Shown here in pieces: positions 25,638 through 33,437 of a stretch of DNA of 64,000 bases. The notes under the pieces were generated by a model. That model was not told the DNA's origin. It did not search any database and saw nothing but the letters and a program-made list of their open reading frames with translations. The DNA is from Caldilineaceae bacterium. Its GTDB lineage: Bacteria; Chloroflexota; Anaerolineae; Caldilineales; Caldilineaceae. Made by a program: the position numbers and the translations under genes. Numbering within the stretch: the first letter of the stretch is position 1; each line of letters begins with the position of its first letter. The stretch is taken from the NCBI GenBank assembly GCA_022842065.1, contig JALHQH010000030.1, forward strand, positions 73,734-137,733, read 5' to 3'.

Positions 25638-26201
25638 CTACTGCTTAACACGCGTAACATAGCTACCGTCGCGCGTATCGATCCGAATTAGATCACCATC
25701 ATTGACAAACATGGGGACCTGTAACTTAAAGCCCGTCTCGACTTCCACCTGCTTGGTGGCGGCCCCTGCGGTATCCCCAGCAATGGCCGCCTCGGCCCAC
25801 ACGATCCGCAGATCAACAGTGGTTGGCAACGAAACATTGATCGGTTCGCCTTCGTAAGATTCGAGGACGACGACCTGATTGTCAACCAGGAAATCGAGCA
25901 CTCCCTCCAAACTTTCGGCACTTAGCGGCACTTGCTCAAAGGTTTCCACATTCATAAAGTAGTAGAGTTCGCCATCGGTGTATTGATATTGGACCTGATC
26001 CTTGTCCAAGCGGGCATCGTCAACGCGTGTCCCATTACTATAGGTCTTTTCCACCGTAGAGCCGGTGCGCACATTGCGCACACGCAAGCGGATCGTGGCA
26101 CCACCGCGCGCCACTTTGATATGTTGGTAATCAAGGACACGCCACAGTTGTTTCTCTTCTTCGTAAATCGCGCCCTTGCGTAACGTTTGTACTTCAGCCA
26201 T
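25638..26201 (-). CDS. efp: Translation elongation factor P
   Basis: The 187-aa protein has the EF-P three-domain layout: a KOW-like N-domain, a central OB domain (YYFMNVETFEQV) and a C-terminal OB domain ending in IRIDTRDGSYVTRV. EF-P relieves ribosome stalling at polyproline. The tip of the N-domain loop reads KVARGG, which puts Arg at position 32 where many bacteria have a lysine modified by EpmA/B or similar. Arg32 is the residue rhamnosylated by EarP in some proteobacteria, but no earP is seen here. AGGAAG precedes the ATG. Confidence 0.95.
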   Translation of the reverse strand: MAEVQTLRKGAIYEEEKQLWRVLDYQHIKVARGGATIRLRVRNVRTGSTVEKTYSNGTRVDDARLDKDQVQYQYTDGELYYFMNVETFEQVPLSAESLEGVLDFLVDNQVVVLESYEGEPINVSLPTTVDLRIVWAEAAIAGDTAGAATKQVEVETGFKLQVPMFVNDGDLIRIDTRDGSYVTRVKQ

Positions 26202-26363
26202 GCTCTGCTTCCTATACTTTTAAATGAATAAGAGTGACACCCTCTGTGTTTCGCGCGCCAGGCACTTATCGTTTTCAAAGCGCGTGATGTTTACCGTTGG
26301 CACACAAACCTTTGGATTATATGCAGGGGTGCAGCTACTGTCAAAGATGAGACAGGGCTGAAG

Positions 26364-26954
26364 TTAATTGCCGAATTGGCTAAGCGCAACCCGCAAGCGC
26401 TCTTCGATCCCTATCACATCTTTGGGGATCTGTTGCACGGCCCGTTGCGCCTCGACAACGCTATAGCCCAAACTCGTCAGCGCATCAATCACTTCGCTGT
26501 CGACATCATTAATCTGCACCATCCCGGCGAAGCTGGTTGAGGGCAATTTCAACTTGTCCTTCAGCTCGAGGACAATCTTTTGGGCAGTGCGTTTACCGAT
26601 GCCCGGCACACGCCCGATCAGCCCTGGTTCATCATTGGCAATCGCCATTTGTAGGGCCGTGGGCGTGAGGGTGCTTAAGGTGGCCAAAGCCACCCGGGGT
26701 CCCACACCGTTAACGGTTAAGAGCATCTCAAACATACTCAGCTCTTCTTCGCTAGTAAAGCCGTAAAGCGACAAGGCATCTTCGCGCACCTGCAGATAAG
26801 TGTGGAGGGCAATCGGCTCCCCGGCGCGAAATTGATAAGCGGTCGGTTCTGGTGTAGAGATCTTCAGCCCAATCCCGCCGGCCAGCCCCCCAACTTCGAC
26901 GACGAGATAATCTTTGCCTTGGGTCAGGATTATACCGCGCACTGCTCGAATCAT
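26364..26954 (-). CDS. ruvA: Holliday junction branch migration protein RuvA
   Basis: The 196-aa protein has the N-terminal OB domain (MIRAVRGII, LHTYLQVREDALSLYGF), two helix-hairpin-helix motifs (LLTVNGVGPRVAL and LIGRVPGIGKRTAQKI) and the C-terminal RuvB-interacting domain (ALTSLGYSVVEAQRAV). It binds four-way junctions and loads RuvB. AAGGGG precedes the ATG. In many bacteria ruvC and ruvA are adjacent; here an IscB remnant and a response regulator lie between ruvA and ruvC. No ruvB is in the window. Confidence 0.95.
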   Translation of the reverse strand: MIRAVRGIILTQGKDYLVVEVGGLAGGIGLKISTPEPTAYQFRAGEPIALHTYLQVREDALSLYGFTSEEELSMFEMLLTVNGVGPRVALATLSTLTPTALQMAIANDEPGLIGRVPGIGKRTAQKIVLELKDKLKLPSTSFAGMVQINDVDSEVIDALTSLGYSVVEAQRAVQQIPKDVIGIEERLRVALSQFGN

Positions 26955-26980
26955 AGTGGAATCCCCTTTAGGGTCGGATA

Positions 26981-27001
26981 CCCACAGGCTTTAGCCGTGG
27001 G
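26981..27001 (-). mobile_element. Probable right-end hairpin of an IS200/IS605-type (IscB) element
   Basis: The stem CCCAC/GTGGG with an inner GGCT/AGCC stem is of the CCCACGGCTNNAGCCGTGGG type that marks the right end of many IS200/IS605 and IscB/TnpB elements. It lies just downstream of the IscB fragment stop, on the correct side. The exact cleavage site cannot be fixed from one copy. Confidence 0.55.
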
Positions 27002-27026
27002 AGGAAGACCCAATGCTTTAATGGCT

Positions 27027-27404
27027 TTAGCCCAAAACTAGCGCGCACGAATAGCCGTCCGACTTGTGCAAAGTGCGGCAATGCTTATAGTTGATGCCTT
27101 GCGCCTTGTCGACATTAAAACTGCCGCTGGCACGCACCGCCACGCGTCCGATGTGCGTACCTGCTTTGGCCCCACTTGGCACGACCGCCTTGACCATATC
27201 GCCGGTTTGAAAACCGTTTACCGTGCGGCTTTTCTTAGCGCCGGTGCGCGGGAAACCGTACTTGTCTAGGTGGCACATTTGGCGGGACTGACGCCCGACC
27301 GCTTTAATCTGTAGCGGCTGAGTCGCCGCGTCAAGCTTAACCGCTGCGCCACTTGCGCCGACACAAGCCGCATCAATCCAGTGGGCCTTGGGGTACATCA
27401 GCAT
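27027..27404 (-). pseudogene. iscB: C-terminal fragment of an IscB-type (OMEGA) RuvC-HNH nuclease
   Basis: The 125-aa reading frame matches the conserved IscB C-terminal region: KAHWIDAACVGAS, IKAVGRQSRQMCHLDKYGFPR, NGFQTGDMVKAVVP, GTHIGRVAVRASGSFN and QGINYKHCRTLHKSDGYS. The N-terminal PLMP domain, the bridge helix, the split RuvC active site and the HNH domain are all absent, so it cannot be an active nuclease. Full-length IscB proteins are RNA-guided and sit next to an omegaRNA in IS200/IS605 elements. The remnant is inserted between ruvA and a response regulator, with a typical right-end hairpin beyond its stop. No tnpA is present. Confidence 0.85.
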
Positions 27405-27473
27405 GGGATGAAACGACTGTCGTTACCATACACTATTGGCGGCAGAAATGACAAACCAAACCCAGATCAAATA

Positions 27474-27567
27474 GGACTTGCGCAGTGCTCTCTGGCTTCG
27501 ACACGCCCTTCGCGCCCAGAAGGCCCCGCTCAGGACAAAGCTCAGCCGCCGAGCACTGCGCAAGTCC
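27474..27567. repeat. Inverted repeat with 17-bp arms
   Basis: Arms GGACTTGCGCAGTGCTC (27474-27490) and its exact complement (27551-27567) enclose 60 bp that contain GCTTCGACACGCCCTTCG and GCTCAGGACAAAGCTCAG. It lies on the upstream side of the IscB remnant and may be a small non-autonomous element. Confidence 0.8.
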
Positions 27568-27596
27568 GGTCAAAATCAGCTCGCGCCGGCGCGGTA

Positions 27597-27668
27597 AAAA
27601 AAGAGCACATACCTGCATCACTGTGCTGCCATAGAGGTTGACAGTGATGCAGGTATGTGCTCTTTTTT
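27597..27668. terminator. Bidirectional terminator-like inverted repeat
   Basis: 28-bp perfect arms (27597-27624 and 27641-27668) start and end with six As/Ts, so on either strand the hairpin is followed by a U-run. It is placed downstream of the minus-strand response regulator gene. Its length, longer than usual terminators, also allows a palindromic element. Confidence 0.75.
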
Positions 27669-27767
27669 CAGGCGGTTGATTAGAACAATGCGCCTATCCT
27701 TACGGCACAAGCGCAAAGCTTGCACCGTAAAGCAACTACACAATATTGCAGAAGTACATTAGATAGC

Positions 27768-28583
27768 TTAGGACATCACCATTTCGCGCACGGGCTGTTG
27801 GGTGCTGAACTTGTAGCCGGCACCACGTACTGTGACCAGATAGACGGGCTCAGATGGATTGTGCTCAATCTTCTCACGCAAGCGCCGGACGGCCACCTCG
27901 ACGAGATTGGTCCCGCCAGCCAGATCATAGCCCCACACGGTCTGGAAAAGATCATTCTTGCTGACCGGGCGATCCGGCATACTCATCAGATGGCGTAGCA
28001 ACTGATATTCGGTGGGGGTCAGGTGAACGACTTTGTCGCGCACCTTTACCTGGTGCAATTCGTCGTTCAACATAATTTCGTTATAGGACATCACGCGTGA
28101 TTCGGTGCGTTCGCTGGCCCAGTTCACGCGGCGCAGAATTGCCTGTAAGCGCACTTCAATTTCGCGGAAGGTAAATGGTTTGCAAATGTAATCATCGGCC
28201 CCGACACTAAAGCCATAGACAATGTCATCGGGCCGGTTGAGCGCCGAAAGCATTACCACCGGCACACTGCTTTGCTGGCGCAGTTCGGCGCACAGGGTAA
28301 AGCCGTCAATTTCTGGAATCATCACGTCGACGAGGACAAGGTCAATCGTGCTCGGATCAAAGATCTGGAGCGCTTCCCGCCCATTGCTCGCGGTAATCAC
28401 TTTGTAACCGCTGCGTTGTAGCGACGCCTGTAATAGATCGCGTAAGGGTGCTTCATCTTCGACTACCATAATTCGAATCTCACGTTGATTCGCCGTCTTC
28501 GTCCGATTGGTTGGGAAGATCGGCGGTATCATACCCATACGGGTCTGGTAGCTGTACTGGTTGAGGTGTGTGTATTCGCGCAT
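27768..28583 (-). CDS. OmpR/PhoB-family response regulator
   Basis: The protein is 271 aa from the ATG at 28583 (GGGGA about 9 nt upstream); a TTG three codons earlier is possible. After about 35 extra N-terminal residues comes a receiver domain (VVEDEAPLRDLL, LVDVMIPEIDGF with the phospho-acceptor Asp, CKPFTFRE) and a winged-helix output domain (LTPTEYQLLRHLM, EVAVRRLREKIE, VRGAGYKF). No kinase partner is nearby, as with the paralogue at 23046. It lies between the iscB remnant and ruvC. Confidence 0.93.
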   Translation of the reverse strand: MREYTHLNQYSYQTRMGMIPPIFPTNRTKTANQREIRIMVVEDEAPLRDLLQASLQRSGYKVITASNGREALQIFDPSTIDLVLVDVMIPEIDGFTLCAELRQQSSVPVVMLSALNRPDDIVYGFSVGADDYICKPFTFREIEVRLQAILRRVNWASERTESRVMSYNEIMLNDELHQVKVRDKVVHLTPTEYQLLRHLMSMPDRPVSKNDLFQTVWGYDLAGGTNLVEVAVRRLREKIEHNPSEPVYLVTVRGAGYKFSTQQPVREMVMS

Positions 28584-28592
28584 TGGTCTCAA

Positions 28593-28958
28593 TTCCCCGC
28601 TAGGTAGAACGTTAGGTACAAACGTTAGATAGTCAGTTTAAATAACAAGCAATGTAAACTGTAGTTACGAAAGCTGGTAGAAACGTCAGGATGATTGACT
28701 AACTCTCTCTTGGTGATTTCTACTATATTAATCGAAATTTCTCGGCAGATCCTTCGCGCCAATTTGAGGAAAATCAACGAATTTTTGAATTTCGTTGAAA
28801 AAAGTGCTGAATTATGCTGATCTTTGTGGTGATTTATGTAGACAAAAGTGGAAATTGCGCTTTACGTCGTCGGCTAGAGGATGACTACGTCAAAAGTAGC
28901 GCTTTGGACGCAGGGTATCGGCGGAATGTTGTAGCAGGAAAACGCGTACTCTGTTGGG
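28593..28958. other. Intergenic region, 366 bp
   Basis: AT-rich spacer between ruvC and the response regulator. AACGTTAG occurs twice near 28608-28630. A 99-codon plus-strand frame runs into ruvC on the other strand and matches no family, so it is treated as non-coding. Confidence 0.5.
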
Positions 28959-29513
28959 TTAACTTAGAAATTGATAGCGAGTGCGTTGTAGATGACAGAT
29001 GGCAATCGCCACCCCGTCGGCGGCATCATCAGGCTGCGGCGGGTGCGGCAAATCAAGCACACGTTGGACCATCTCTTGGATCTGCCGTTTTTCCGCGTTG
29101 CCATAGCCGGTGATGGCCTGCTTGACTTCGGCGGGCGTGTATTCAGCCACCCCCAGCCCCCGTTCGGCGGCAGCCAGCAGAATCGCGCCGCGCGCTTGCC
29201 CAACGGTGATCGCCGTGGTCACATTGCGTCCAAAGAAGAGTTTCTCAATCGCCATCTCATCGGGGCGGAATTCGGTGATGAGGGCCAATATATCGTGGAA
29301 AATTTCGTGCAACCGCAGGTGCATCTCGCGCTCAGCACTGGTGCGGATCACACCACAAGCCAACAACTCAAAGCTGCCGGTGGTATTCTGCCCAACAACC
29401 CCATAGCCGGTGATCGCAGTGCCTGGATCAACGCCAAGGATAATGCGTTCTAGTGGTAGAAGTGGGGAAGACACAGTTTGCTCGCGCTGGTAGTGACAAC
29501 AACGCCGGGTCAC
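28959..29513 (-). CDS. ruvC: Crossover junction endodeoxyribonuclease RuvC
   Basis: The RNase H-fold resolvase has its catalytic acids in ILGVDPGTAITGYG (first Asp), MAIEKLFFGRN (Glu) and PDDAADGVAIAICH (last Asp pair). It cleaves Holliday junctions bound by RuvAB. The 184-aa form starts at GTG 29513; a GTG at 29474 would give a more typical 171 aa, and neither has a strong ribosome site. It is in the same direction as yebC upstream, with the composite inverted repeat at 29564-29703 between them. Confidence 0.93.
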   Translation of the reverse strand: MTRRCCHYQREQTVSSPLLPLERIILGVDPGTAITGYGVVGQNTTGSFELLACGVIRTSAEREMHLRLHEIFHDILALITEFRPDEMAIEKLFFGRNVTTAITVGQARGAILLAAAERGLGVAEYTPAEVKQAITGYGNAEKRQIQEMVQRVLDLPHPPQPDDAADGVAIAICHLQRTRYQFLS

Positions 29514-29563
29514 AAACCCGGCGTTGCGTACCTTATCGACGGTAAACAGGAGAAACGACTAAC

Positions 29564-29703
29564 CCCACCCTCACCCTCACTGCCATTTAAGTTCAGCGAG
29601 TAGTGCGCATCCCCAGATGCGCAGCCCGTCAAGATGTACTCAGCGTCTGGGGACGCTGAGTACACTTTCCGCCCCTTTTAATGGCAGTGAGGGTTAGGGT
29701 GGG
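29564..29703. repeat. Composite inverted repeat between yebC and ruvC
   Basis: Outer arms of about 26 bp (CCACCCTCACCCTCACTGCC and its near-complement GGCAGTGAGGGTTAGGGTGG) enclose two inner hairpins: GCGCATCCCCAGATGCGC near 29605 and GTACTCAGCGTC/GACGCTGAGTAC near 29636-29663. The whole can fold as a three-way junction. It is probably a palindromic element, not a simple terminator. Confidence 0.7.
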
Positions 29704-29705
29704 AT

Positions 29706-30473
29706 CTAGGCAAATTGGGCAACGAGATCGTCGGTTAGCTCCAGGTTGTGATAGACCTTATTAACGTCATCCAACTCTTCCAGCGCGTCGATCATGCTCA
29801 TGACCGCCCCGGCCTCTTCGGCACCGAGTGCCATTGGCGTATTCGGCTTCATCATCAACTCGGATTCATCGGGCTTATAGCCGTTGTCCTGCAATACCTG
29901 CGTCACCTGCGCCAGATCGGTGCGATCGGTGTAGACTTCGACCGCATCGTCGCTGACTTCTACATCCTGCGCCCCACCTTCGAGCGCGATCATAAAGAGG
30001 GTTTCAGGATCGAGTTCCTTGCTGTCGCCATCTTCATCATTGCGCGCAAAGTAGATATAGCCTTGCTCGGTAAATTGCCAGGCAACCGAACCAGGCTCGC
30101 CTAAGCTGCCATTGGCACGGGTAAAGACGCGACGCAATTCCGAAATCGTCCGATTGCGATTGTCGGTCAGGCAGTCAACCAGGACGGCAATGCCATGTGG
30201 GCCATACCCTTCATAGACAATCTGTTCAATTTCGGCGGCATCTTTTTCCAAGCCGGCGCCACGCCGGATCGCGCGATCGATGTTATCCTTGGGCATGTTT
30301 TCGGCGCGAGCTTTATCTACGGCCAGCCGCAAGGAGAAGTTGGTGGCCTGATCGGCCCCGCCCCGCGCGGCGATTTGAATTTCGCGCGCTAATTTGGTAA
30401 AGACCTTGCCACGCGCGGCGTCAATCGCGCCCTTTTTGCGTTTGATGGTTGACCACTTAGAATGTCCGGACAT
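29706..30473 (-). CDS. yebC: YebC/PmpR-family protein
   Basis: Starting at ATG 30473, with GGAG shortly upstream, the protein is 255 aa and opens with the family hallmark MSGHSKWSTIKRKKGAIDA. Conserved segments follow: FTKLAREIQIAARGG, NMPKDNIDRAIRRG, YEGYGPHGIAVLVDCLTDN and the acidic C-terminal domain. Members are described as transcriptional regulators, and some also act in translation of proline-rich motifs. The yebC-ruvC order is conserved in many bacteria. Confidence 0.93.
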   Translation of the reverse strand: MSGHSKWSTIKRKKGAIDAARGKVFTKLAREIQIAARGGADQATNFSLRLAVDKARAENMPKDNIDRAIRRGAGLEKDAAEIEQIVYEGYGPHGIAVLVDCLTDNRNRTISELRRVFTRANGSLGEPGSVAWQFTEQGYIYFARNDEDGDSKELDPETLFMIALEGGAQDVEVSDDAVEVYTDRTDLAQVTQVLQDNGYKPDESELMMKPNTPMALGAEEAGAVMSMIDALEELDDVNKVYHNLELTDDLVAQFA

Positions 30474-30630
30474 ACTTGATTGCTCCACTTGCTACAAACA
30501 TTGGGCCTCGGCTGCATGGCGATTTCTGCGTAGCGATTTCTACCTAACGACAACAACGCAGCCACCTGCCCTACCGGCAGCTGTTGCCCAATGCCTCTGA
30601 TCCTAAATATCATGCTTGTTCTATTATATT

Positions 30631-32370
30631 TCACCCGGCGTGTGTCGCCAATTCTTCAAGCAAGGTGACGGCTGTCTCGCGCACCACGGTTTGGTTGGGC
30701 TTTGGCGCGGGCGCGGCGGGATAATTGGTGACGGCCGCGGTACTATTGCCCAGCCGTTTGGCCTCGGCTGCTTGCATAAAGGCCAGAAAGAGCGGATGGG
30801 GGCGATTCGGGCGGCTCTTGAATTCGGGATGAAACTGGCTGCCCAACATGAAGGGATGATCGCGCAGTTCGGAAATTTCGACCAGCCGTTCGTCGGGCGA
30901 GAGGCCACTAAAGATGACGCCATGCTCTTCTAACAGCGTGCGATAGGCGTTGTTAAATTCAAAACGATGGCGATGGCGCTCTTGCACCACGCTGTCGTGT
31001 CCCTGGCTCCGATAGGCCTGTTCGGCTTTGGTGCCGGCCTGCAGTTGACAGGGATAGATGCCCAGGCGCATGGTGCCACCCATATCTGCAATGTCACGCT
31101 GTTCGGACATCAGATCGATTATCGGATACTCGGTGCTGATATCAAACTCGGTGCTGTTTGGTTCGTCAGAGCCAAAGATCTGGCGTGCCTTTTCAATGCA
31201 CATGACCTGCATGCCCAGGCAGAGGCCCAGATAGGGCACGTTATGTTCACGGGCAAAACGGGCCGCGACGATCTTGCCCTCGATCCCGCGGTAGCCAAAG
31301 CCCCCTGGTACGACAATCCCATCAACCGCAGCCAGTTTCTCCAGATCACGGCCGCGTTCCAACTCTTCCGAACTGATCCAGTGGATCTCGATGCCGCGAC
31401 TGAGGGCCAACCCGGCGTGAATCAGCGATTCTTTGACACTTAGATAGGCATCTTCCAGCTCGACATATTTGCCCACAATCCCAATCCGAATCGATGCTTT
31501 CTCCTGCCGCGCCTTGCGCACAAGTTCTGTCCACTCGGCCAAGCCCTCCTGGGCATCGCAGGTTGCCGTCAGATTGAGCTGGCCGACCAACCAATCACCC
31601 AGCCCGGCCTCCTCCAATTCAATCGGCACCGCGTAGATGGTGTCCGCCGTGACAATTGACATGACAGCTTCCTGTTCAACATCACAGAAGAGGGCCGTTT
31701 TGGCCAACACATCTTCCTCTACCGGGTGATCACTGCGCAAGACAATCACATCGGGGTGCAGGCCAATACCGCGCAACTCGCGTACACTGTGCTGGGTTGG
31801 TTTGGTTTTCAGTTCCTTACTGGCATTGAGATAAGGCAACCAGGTGACATGCACATAAATGGTGTTGCGCCGCCCCACATCTTTGCGCATCTGGCGGATG
31901 GCCTCTAGAAAGGGTAAACCCTCAATGTCACCGACCGTGCCGCCCACTTCGACGATCATCACGTCGGCCTGGGTATCGCGTGCGGCCAGCCCAATCCGCC
32001 GCTTGATCTCATTCGTCACATGAGGGATCACCTGGATCGTGCCGCCCAGATAGTCGCCGCGCCGTTCCTGGCTGATCACATAGTTATAGATCTGGCCGCT
32101 GGTAATGTTACAGAGTTTGTTGAGATTTTCATCGACAAAACGCTCGTAGTGTCCCAGATCAAGATCGGTCTCCGCCCCATCCTCGGTGACAAAGACTTCG
32201 CCATGTTGGTAGGGGGACATGGTGCCCGGATCGACATTCAAATAAGGATCAAGCTTCATGGTGGCAACCCGTAAGCCGCGCGCCTTCAAAATCCGCCCAA
32301 TCGACGCCGTGGTGACCCCTTTACCCAGTCCGGAAAGGACGCCCCCCGTGACAAAAATATATTTGCTCAT
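30631..32370 (-). CDS. pyrG: CTP synthase
   Basis: The 579-aa enzyme starts at ATG 32370, which has GGAGG 5 nt upstream, rather than at the in-frame ATG 27 nt earlier. The N-terminal amidoligase domain opens with KYIFVTGGVLSGLGKG, and the C-terminal class I glutaminase has the nucleophile in GLCLGMQ and the QFHPEFKSRP histidine-glutamate pair. It converts UTP, ATP and glutamine to CTP. Upstream lie direct repeats of CTTGTCATCTTGTC and a promoter-hairpin-terminator unit that could be an attenuating leader. Confidence 0.96.
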   Translation of the reverse strand: MSKYIFVTGGVLSGLGKGVTTASIGRILKARGLRVATMKLDPYLNVDPGTMSPYQHGEVFVTEDGAETDLDLGHYERFVDENLNKLCNITSGQIYNYVISQERRGDYLGGTIQVIPHVTNEIKRRIGLAARDTQADVMIVEVGGTVGDIEGLPFLEAIRQMRKDVGRRNTIYVHVTWLPYLNASKELKTKPTQHSVRELRGIGLHPDVIVLRSDHPVEEDVLAKTALFCDVEQEAVMSIVTADTIYAVPIELEEAGLGDWLVGQLNLTATCDAQEGLAEWTELVRKARQEKASIRIGIVGKYVELEDAYLSVKESLIHAGLALSRGIEIHWISSEELERGRDLEKLAAVDGIVVPGGFGYRGIEGKIVAARFAREHNVPYLGLCLGMQVMCIEKARQIFGSDEPNSTEFDISTEYPIIDLMSEQRDIADMGGTMRLGIYPCQLQAGTKAEQAYRSQGHDSVVQERHRHRFEFNNAYRTLLEEHGVIFSGLSPDERLVEISELRDHPFMLGSQFHPEFKSRPNRPHPLFLAFMQAAEAKRLGNSTAAVTNYPAAPAPKPNQTVVRETAVTLLEELATHAG

Positions 32371-32539
32371 GCTCGCCTCCGTGAGAATAGAGTTCATCTC
32401 GATTTGAATTGTGCAATGACCGGATGACAGGGTGAGTGCATCTTGTCATCTTGTCTTCTTGTCATCCGGCTATACCAATGGAACTAAATCGGAATAAACT
32501 TCAACTTGTACGCTGTCACCTTTGATCACCTAGCCCCAT

Positions 32540-32579
32540 AAAAAAGGGGGCGGACATGCGCAGGCATGTCCGCCCCCTT
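32540..32579 (-). terminator. Strong rho-independent terminator
   Basis: A perfect 16-bp GC-rich stem (arms 32544-32559 and 32564-32579) with a 4-nt loop is followed on the minus strand by six Ts. It closes the candidate RNA or the GNAT transcript. Confidence 0.88.
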
Positions 32580-32680
32580 ACCAATCAGGCTTTGGTTTAG
32601 GCCCCACCTGGGCCATTTCGGTCTACAGCTTTTTCGCCAATACACCTTTCAGCTCCATCCTATGATGGTTAAACGCTATC
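32540..32680 (-). ncRNA. Candidate structured small RNA or pyrG leader with terminator
   Basis: On the minus strand a TATACT -10 box (32686-32691) precedes about 140 nt with four compact stem-loops: CCATC/GATGG (32655-32668), GGCCC/GGGCC (32600-32614), ACCAA/TTGGT (32580-32596) and a 16-bp terminator stem. No ORF of note is present. It reads toward pyrG, whose start is 170 nt beyond the terminator. It may therefore be a free small RNA or the attenuated leader of pyrG; no known RNA family was recognised. Confidence 0.5.
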
Positions 32681-32743
32681 CCGATAGTATAACACAGGCA
32701 GAGATCATTGGCGAACGCGCCGCACAAAAATATAAACTAATTT

Positions 32744-33229
32744 TTAAAGAAATAGCCGGTAGCGGCACTTCTGCCGATCGCCTTGTTTGTACATCTCACT
32801 GTCGGACGGCACATCGACAATCTCGACAAATTCTAGCCCGGCCAGTTCACAGCTACGGCGTGAGGCATAGTTGTCGGGGTTGCAGGTGATCCAGAGTGTC
32901 CCCAATCCGTGATGGCGCGCTAGATCAAAGAGCAGGCGAACCCCACGCGCGGCATAGTGGTGGCCGCGATAGGCGCTATGCACGCGATACCCAATATGAC
33001 CAGCATAGAGGCGCAGATGATCCGTATTGCCAATGCGCAATTCAATACGCCCCAGTTCTTGTTTATCACCAGGGTGGGTCATCTGAAAACGATAGGAAGG
33101 GGCCCAATTCAGCTTGGCGTTGCCCGCATAGGCTTCTTCCAGCGTCAACACAAGGTCGCCATCGCGCAGGGGGCCGGGATCGATGAAAGCGACGGGGGCA
33201 AAAGCTCGGTGTTCAATGGTCTGGTTCAT
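32744..33229 (-). CDS. GNAT-family N-acetyltransferase
   Basis: The 161-aa protein has the GNAT fold pattern: GRIELRIGNT and GHIGYRVHSAYRGHHYAARGVRLLFDLAR, the latter containing the acetyl-CoA-binding RGHHYA loop, then LWITCNPDNYASRRSCELAGLEFVE. It resembles the RimJ/RimL-type branch with an N-x-x-S-R-R motif near the C-terminus. The substrate is unknown. The upstream region has an operator-like palindrome also found at the trxB promoter. Confidence 0.85.
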   Translation of the reverse strand: MNQTIEHRAFAPVAFIDPGPLRDGDLVLTLEEAYAGNAKLNWAPSYRFQMTHPGDKQELGRIELRIGNTDHLRLYAGHIGYRVHSAYRGHHYAARGVRLLFDLARHHGLGTLWITCNPDNYASRRSCELAGLEFVEIVDVPSDSEMYKQGDRQKCRYRLFL

Positions 33230-33287
33230 GATTGCTTCGCTGCTTTGAACATAGCTGGTTGGTAACGAGGCACCGTGGCTTATTGAT

Positions 33288-33304
33288 CACTATAATATAT
33301 AGTG
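33288..33304 (-). promoter_or_regulatory. Operator-like palindrome upstream of the GNAT gene
   Basis: CACTATA and TATAGTG are separated by three bases. On the minus strand it directly follows GATAATG, so ATAATGCACTATA is identical to the -10/operator junction of trxB. A matching -35 box is not clear. Confidence 0.45.
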
Positions 33305-33381
33305 CATTATCAACGCTTACTATAACAGCCCTCTTGCGTCCGTAATGTTGGGCGCACAACAATGTGGGTTCGAGGAATTCA

Positions 33382-33423
33382 TTAACAATTGTCAATTGAT
33401 AATTATTAATTGACAATTGTTAA
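33382..33423. repeat. AT-rich inverted repeat
   Basis: Perfect 16-bp arms TTAACAATTGTCAATT and complement enclose a 10-nt loop. It lies between the GNAT gene start and the end of the enolase-superfamily gene. Confidence 0.8.
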
Positions 33424-33437
33424 CGGGCGTTACCCCT

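Noticed and set aside
27474..27668. OmegaRNA of the IscB element
   Set aside because: The inverted repeats upstream of the remnant are simple palindromes without the pseudoknot-like arrangement expected; with the nuclease domains missing, no functional guide RNA can be supported.
28814..29113. 99-codon plus-strand ORF
   Set aside because: Half of it is antisense to ruvC, and there is no ribosome site or family match.
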